NCBI GenBank assembly: GCA_964036665.1
Contig: OZ038530.1
Location: 11,790,001 to 11,854,000, forward strand
Length of the DNA: 64,000 nucleotides
Reading direction: 5' to 3'
Source of the DNA: Gordius sp. MW1
Lineage: Eukaryota > Nematomorpha > Gordioida > Gordea > Gordiidae
In this document: piece after piece, positions 58,301 through 64,000 of the stretch
Numbering within the stretch: position 1 is the first letter of the stretch
Layout of the letters: every line of letters starts with the position of its first letter
Notes under the pieces: generated by a model
What the model was told of the DNA's origin: nothing
Database searches by the model: none
What the model saw: only the letters and a program-made list of their open reading frames with translations
Program-made: the position numbers and the translations under genes

Positions 58301-61300
58301 TTGAATTATATAAAATTAGACCGATTCGGGCCAAGGTTATTATTTTTAAACTCGGGCCTAGTTTTGAATTTAGTCCTGCACCGGTGACTCCAAACCCAAA
58401 CTGACCCCCAGTTGGGTTGTTAAATTTCAAATTCAAATTGGGTTTAACTCATTTGATGTTTGGCATAACATGATAAGTAGAAAATGTTTTGCGTCTGGTG
58501 ATGAAATTTTCAGGGTCATTTATAGTTATAGCAATCTTTTCAATGGTTTGGTTTTTCTGTTCATTAGAACCTTGTTTACTTCAAATTTATCAACTTTAAA
58601 TTTTATGCTAAACTCTAAGTTTATAAATCCAGCTCTTGAAGCAAATGACGAACTTGAATGAAAAAAATAAGGAGAGACCGCTGTCGGCACCTTACAGCAT
58701 AAAAGCTCGAATCCTGCTGCACGCTCACCTATCCCGTTTAGAGCTGCCGCCCAACACTTTGGAAATAGGTTGGTTGAGTTTTTTGCCTTTTTATCAAACA
58801 GAATTCATAAAAAAAAACTTCCACAAATATTAATATAGTTGTTACACTTGGTGTTGTAAAAACGGCTGGGTTTTATTTGGTCGACGACCTTTGGCTTAGT
58901 CGACTAAGTATAATCAGACACCAACGGTATCTAGGCATAGTCGAAATTTGAGAAACAGACCAGACTCGATCGATAGTCTTAATTGAACCACAGGTCGACC
59001 AAAGCTCGGCCGTTTTTACAACACTAGTTACAGCGGTTCAATTTAAAGAAATTGTCATCATATGCTATTTTTTACATTGTCAATGCAATATAAAAATTCA
59101 CATAGTTTTACAGCTTTGTTAATTTGTAATTTTTGTAGGTCTTTTGATTTTTTTTTCCTTATTGCATTTTAATTTTTGTAACATGATTACTATAATCCAA
59201 AAATTAATATGATATTTAGGTAAAATTTACCCTTTATATCGGTACTTTAGATCGCAAATACATTTTGAAGAAGTGCCCAGTCCTGCTGAACGAAATGGTG
59301 AATTGCATCGCCCAACTAATGGCTTTCGCCAATTCTGGACGAAGTAATGAAATAAGTCTTCGATTTTTGAAGCCTGGGTCTTTCGGGAGACTTAACAACT
59401 AGTTTTTTGCACATTTTTTATGGCAAATCATTGGTTTCTAATTAAAAACTCATTAGAAAGTCATGAAAATTATTTTTGATATAAGCGTTTTGAAAATTTA
59501 CTTCTAAACCATATGCCATTTTTGATGTTTTTATTAGAGATCAAAATATGATTTTGCCAAATCTTTCTTTTTTTATTGGGGCTAATTGAATTTTCACACC
59601 ATTCTTAATTCAAATGTAAGTTTTAGGCTAAGACTTTTAATTCACATCCTATACATTATTCGATTAAAAATGTTTTGAACTCACCAGCAGGACAACATCT
59701 TTTTCAAGCTTGATCAAACCTTTTTTCCTTAGTATGAATATCTACAAAAAGATTTGATTAAAAACTAATTAATTTATGAGAATATACACAAAAATATGTT
59801 TTGTAACCGATAAAAAACAGTGGTATTAAATTTAAAAATGACGCGATGTTTTCTTAAAATTAGGCAAAATAGAAAACATTATACAGTGGATGTATTAAAA
59901 TTTAACTTTTTTTCAGAAAGTTTAAATGAATTATGGATTTCATTGTTTGAAAATAGGAATATATTATAATTTGCTCTTAAAAACTTTTTATGGGTATGAA
60001 TTGATTTAGTCCAGACCTAAAAAATTTAATTATGTTAACTTTTAGGGCTAATTTAGTACAAAAATAGATTAAAAAACTAAATTATATGAATTCGTTTTAA
60101 TAAAATGTTGAGACAACGTGGCTACTTGTCTGTAAAAAGTCAACATTTTAAATACTGTCGAGATTTTTACGAATTTATATTAAAAGTATGAACGCGGCCT
60201 TACATCCAAAACTAAACATGATTTTAAGCCAATGTTTTTGTTTTTTTCGTGTAGTCCAACATAGCCCCCGCTTAGAGACGATGGAAAACGTGATGAAGAC
60301 GAGTCAAATGCTGGTACAGGGGCTGTGGGAATATAAGAGCCCTTTGCTCCAACTGCCGCACATCACCGAAGATATCCTCAAGCATTGCATCACTAAAAAG
60401 GTAGGCGGCAACCGTTGTCAAATGGTTGTTAAAACAACTTTGCTCCTCTAATATTTGGATTTTTTTTTCAATTTACTTTCAAACTGTCGATGGACATTCC
60501 CTTATTTTTGTGTAAATTCTATCCCCCAATAGTTTAAAACAGTTTTTTGCTATAAGCCAGGGAGTGGGGTTTAACGAGGGCTGGCCCCCAACCCTATATC
60601 CAAAATTTCGATAAAATTATTGTTGAATACTCCGAAAATCATCATATCTAAATCGTGTCTACGCTTATTATTATTATATATCCAGAACAGTTTTTATAGT
60701 GTGTGAGCCCCGATAGAAAGGGGCTCATTATTAAAAATATATTTATAATAGGTGGGCTAGATTCTGCCATGTTATTCTACTAATTTTTTTTCAATAAAAA
60801 CATTTTAGCTAAAATAATACATTTGCAGGGTAAAACAAAAACGAGTAGAAAATGGTAAAACTAATATTTATATTCCTCAAGGGCCAAAAGGCATGTGTCA
60901 GAGAAGGCTATCATAGTGGTATTTTTGGCCTATATACCTTTCTTTTTCTTCTACCCTTCTCTGCATGACTTACTATTCATTCTGCAAAGCCTTAGCCTCT
61001 TTGGTGGCGAAGTTAGACCGTCTTTTGATCCCAAATTTTGCAGGAGAAAATTTTTTAACTTTTTTTTGTACGATTTTTTGCAGTACGCGATTAGAACGAT
61101 TAAAGAGTTGGCGGGGATGAAAGATAGTGAAAGGAGAGCCCTGCTATCCAAGCTTTCAGACCGTGAGTACGCTGACGTAGCTTTCATACTCTCCAAAATG
61201 CCCCTCATACAAATGGATGTTTCAATCAAAGGTAGGCAACTAATTTTTATGGTCTTACAATTTTGCTGGAAGTCTTTAATAAGCTCAGGGTATTAAAAAA

Positions 61301-63238
61301 CTGTTTTACAATAAATTCTAATTTAATTTCCAGTTTTCAAGTTGAGCATGACTTCAAAATATCGGAAAAAGAATCATTTTGTTACCGTTCTTAAATGATC
61401 TTAATTTTGACCCAATCTCGACCTTATCGAGAATCTGTGGTCCAACGATGGCACACATTAGATTTCTTTTACTTCTAATATTAATTTTAATAAAAATCTT
61501 TGATAACGCATCTTTTCGCTCTCACAAATAATGTAAATAACAATTTTAAAACCTTTATAAACGCTAAACATCTCCATTGAAGTCAGTTATTCTCCTTAAT
61601 TAAAATTTAGCATATATTGGACACTTTTATTGTATCTTATAATGAACTACTTTATCATTAAATTTTGTGTATTGCGACCGGTGTTCAGTCATAGACGACG
61701 AAGATGCCAATACCATAACAGCCAATTCGATCGTTACGGTCACGGTTCAATTAAACCGCTCCGATATGGGCACTATCATGCAAGACGGACACTCAACCCA
61801 TAAATCCGATCATTTAGACAATGGACGAGCCTTAGAGCCCCGCGACGATAACGTTAGTGCTCTTAGAATTTGGTGTGGCAAAATGGCTAAAGCCCTCTTG
61901 GGTTGAATAAACAACTGGCTTAAGGCAGATTGCTTGTTTTGTTAAGTCGAAAAATTAGGTTGTTCAGTGTAAATACAGCACTTGTCTACGAAATTCGTGA
62001 TTTTTATATTGGAATCTTGATGTTCAAAATTAAGTGTATAAACTTTTTATGCATTTTTGCTCGGAAATGATGGAGCGCGTTCTTGTCTAAATATTTGGAT
62101 CAATTTCATGGGTCAAACTCGGTTGTAATTATTAATATTTTGTTTTATGAAAGTTAAAAACGTTTTTTTTGTTTATTTCAACTCTTGAGATTAAATCTAA
62201 ACTTAGCTGATACTTAAAAATTATAAAAACATACAACCTTTAAGCTTAGGAAAATTTTGCACCTTACAAAATCGCTGTTATGTTATGCGTCTGAAATGTG
62301 AATCTGCTGTGAATTCGAAGTTAAGACACGGCTATGTTATAACCCGTACGACGATTTTTGCTGCGCAACAAAATCCGAAGAAACAATTTTCTCTTTATTT
62401 TTACTACACCTGTAGGAGGCGATCGAACGCGAAGACCAAACTCAAGGAAATGTAGACCAAGAAACGGAGCAAGGAACTGGAGGTCCTAGTTACAAACCCA
62501 AAAAGAAACCGCTTTGGAAGGATAAGAGCGGAGGGGGAGGCAAGGGGAAAAAGAAGAAAGGACCTGCCCCTGCTGCCAAGAAAAAGGCTGAAACAACGAT
62601 CGAAAAGGGCGAAGCCGTTGAAGTATATTGAATCCACGCAATTTATTATACTGCCAATTTTATATGAAGTGATCGCTCATCTAGGGGCTCAATTAGTGTT
62701 TAAACTTAGTTTAGGGCTGCCTATTTTCATGATTAGCATTGCTGGTTTTGTGTTGATCATGATCGTAGCCAGCATTCGGATTAGAGGGGGGGGGGGCAAT
62801 AATGATTTAGGAAGGGGCAAAATAATCAATCTTAAAAATTTTAGCCGTAACTTTAATAAATTTTTGGATTTTTAGAGGGGGCAGCCGCTCCTCCCTGCCC
62901 CCTCCCCTTGGCTACGCCCATGGTGTTGATATATGTCCTTTTTGCTATTTGTTTCGTCCTTTATTTTTTGAGATAATTTAAGGTGTCCGAAAACTCGATC
63001 GAAACCATTCACAAACTGGAGACCAATTATTGATAGGTTATTGATGTTAATTTTCGAATGAGAAATAAATCTCTGTCTTTTCTTTTAATAACAAAATTTG
63101 ATAAGAGGGATTTAATAGTGCATGCTTTAAAAAATGAGCAGAAACAACAAGATGGTAAAGCTAAAACTGACGTTTCCAAAAACGTGAACGCTAAGGATGG
63201 TACTCGGAAAAAGAAGAAAGTCAAAACGTTGCCCAAAA
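54577..63238 (+). CDS. Sec63: Sec63, ER translocon J-domain protein (3' end beyond window)
   Basis: Exons: 54577-54700, 54739-54838, 54876-54990, 55069-55187, 55319-55380, 55460-55518, 55824-55874, 56340-56448, 57773-57867, 58633-58768, 59251-59343, 60255-60400, 61084-61231, 61689-61852, 62416-62622, and probably 63106-63238. The first 15 sum to 1728 nt in one continuous frame (576 residues). Sec63 is an ER membrane protein that recruits BiP through a lumenal J domain to the Sec61 channel for post-translational import. The start MAGAQFEYDQSGGTSYYF is the conserved Sec63 N-terminus. The final beta-sandwich part (WWLYI..DRK in animals) is not seen and should lie past 64000. MITEs occupy several introns. 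Exon 16 is supported only by phase and by its Lys-rich content. Confidence 0.92.
55460..56448 (+). CDS. Sec63: Sec63 exons 6-8: third membrane helix and start of the Brl domain
   Basis: FGIALPAWIVEKGNSIW, then VLTAYIVVFMIILPVIV (helix 3, about 194-210), then GTWWYRSIKYSGDKVLIDTS and FFHKTPNMMLK. This is a near-universal Sec63 block. Exon 7 is only 51 nt. Confidence 0.92.
57217..57377. mobile_element. MITE family B copy (Sec63 intron 8)
   Basis: TAATGTTGAACGGCTGG to CAGCCGTTTTTATAACACTA, flanked by GTTGCATG and ATTGCATG (7 of 8 match). Confidence 0.8.
57773..61852 (+). CDS. Sec63: Sec63 exons 9-14: Brl helical region and start of the FN3-like part
   Basis: Motifs: RVLMILAASFEFSKF, IKARILLHAHLSRLELP, ILKKCPVLLNEMV, SPRLETMENVMKTSQMLVQG, SPLLQLPHITEDILKHC, LSDREYADVAFILSKMP, VIDDEDANTITANSIVTVTV. 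These match the animal Sec63 order without gaps. Exon 14 is closed at GTTAGT (61853) by phase with exon 15; an open frame continues to a TGA near 61906. Confidence 0.9.
58849..59026. mobile_element. MITE family B copy (Sec63 intron 10)
   Basis: TGGTGTTGTAAAAACGGCTGG to CGGCCGTTTTTACAACACTA, flanked by GTTACACT and GTTACAGC (6 of 8 match). Confidence 0.78.
62073..62382 (-). mobile_element. MITE family C copy, inverted (Sec63 intron 14)
   Basis: A reverse copy of 28882-29193, including CGTACGACGATTTTTGCTGCG. Its end lies about 33 bp upstream of the exon 15 acceptor. Confidence 0.7.
62416..63238 (+). CDS. Sec63: Sec63 exons 15-16: Lys/Gly-rich charged region
   Basis: Exon 15 (62416-62622) has GPSYKPKKKPLWKDKSGG and KKKKGPAPAAKKKA, the basic linker of Sec63. 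Exon 16 (63106-63238) has KNEQKQQDGKAK and GTRKKKKVKTLPK. A possible alternative exon at about 62984 (VSENSIETIHKL) would end the protein at a TGA and is judged less likely. Confidence 0.65.
62758..62922 (+). mobile_element. MITE family A copy with 8-bp TSD GTGTTGAT (Sec63 intron 15)
   Basis: CATGATCGTAGCCAGC to GGCTACGCCCATG, flanked by GTGTTGAT at 62750-62757 and 62923-62930. Confidence 0.88.
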
Positions 63239-64000
63239 GTAATTTAAATTTTCACGTTCGAATATTACGTCTATTTATTTAAAAGTTTAAAGAAAAGTTT
63301 GAAATATTTTTGTTTTCAATTGTGGTATATTACCCCACATACTAAAGGTCAAATTATTGATTGAAAAATAAGATTTAATGGGCCATTCCATGTCGAATCG
63401 TCAAAAAAAACGAATTGGGCTAATTTTTTTGAGGATGGAGACCCTCACATTAAAAAATAATTTCTGAAAATTTTAGCCATTTTGGGCCTATACTTTTTTA
63501 GTTATGGGCGCTAATATGAAATCACGCTCAAGCGCGTTTTACAAGATTTACTATTTTTGACATATTTTTAAAAGTATTGGTGTTAGCTTCGCAATTTTAG
63601 TGTATTTTAATCTTAATAAATTCTATCAGAAATATCAAACGACAAACTTTTGTGGTTAATGTTCATAGTTAAATTGGTGAATATATACGAGGTCTAAATA
63701 GGTTTTTTTGGTTTTTCCTATTAAATGATCAATTTCCTACAATTGTATATATTGTGAACAAGTATTACCATCTGTGCCATTAGCATTTGATAGATATCGT
63801 TTTAGTTTAAGGAGACCGCTTGAACCCAAAGTTTTGTTACATCAAATTAACTTGATTCTTAAGTAAATTTTTACAACTTAACCCACTTTTGAGATTAATT
63901 AAACTATCAGAACCTTAACCCTGCTCAAATGGAGAATATCACACTTTTACTATATAGAATACATATTGCGTAACAAAATAGGTGTTGTTTTATGTTATAA

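Noticed and set aside
61853-61906. Sec63 ending at the TGA after ALRIWCGKMAKALLG
   Set aside because: The GTTAGT donor at 61853 keeps frame with the Lys-rich exon 15, a conserved Sec63 feature; the extension looks like intron read-through.
62984-63034. Terminal Sec63 exon VSENSIETIHKLETNY
   Set aside because: In phase after exon 15 but would delete the conserved C-terminal domain; exon 63106-63238 fits better. Not fully excluded.

Overview
The window looks like an AT-rich arthropod genome, probably an insect. The evidence is a domeless-type cytokine receptor, a Vago-like SVWC gene, many spliceosomal introns (some of only 37-38 nt), and a dense load of small DNA transposons, foldback elements, satellite-bearing composite repeats and one LINE family. 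The species cannot be named from the sequence.

Host genes: (1) 3075-4341 (+), the last two exons of a small secreted single-domain von Willebrand type C (SVWC/Vago-like) protein; its signal-peptide exon was not found. (2) 8996-32908 (-), a complete domeless (JAK/STAT cytokine receptor) gene. I assembled it by eye as 19 exons whose splice phases all agree, giving about 1415 codons: signal peptide, Ig-like domain, class I cytokine-receptor module, several FN3 domains, one transmembrane helix, and a tail with a YNNQ STAT-type docking motif. (3) 42774-43953 (+), a two-exon gene for an unrecognised secreted Gln/Arg-repeat protein with a textbook TATA + TCAGT core promoter. (4) 54577-63238 and beyond (+), Sec63, the ER translocon J-protein, 15 phase-consistent exons plus a probable 16th; its C-terminal end lies past the window edge.

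Layout: 1-3 kb holds a long foldback element and two MITEs; 3-4.4 kb SVWC; 4.5-6.7 kb a 5'-truncated R2-like LINE with a 43-bp target-site duplication; 6.8-7.6 kb a second foldback element; 9-33 kb domeless with introns full of repeats, including two large composite elements with roughly 100-130 bp satellite arrays; 33-42.6 kb intergenic DNA with G-tracts, a Tigger-like remnant, MITEs and a BED-finger hAT fragment; 42.7-44.3 kb the orphan secreted gene; 45.9-46.9 kb a third composite element; 47.6-51 kb a decayed LINE of the same family interrupted by a hAT-type MITE; 51.7-52.3 kb a TTAA-flanked piggyBac-like MITE; 54.6-64 kb Sec63.

The host genes are not an operon and I see no shared pathway, except that Vago-like SVWC proteins and domeless are both tied to antiviral/JAK-STAT signalling in insects. 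Their proximity here may be chance. No convincing new defence or enzymatic system was found. The most novel items are the orphan secreted gene, the composite satellite/tRNA-like element family, and the splicing oddities in domeless.
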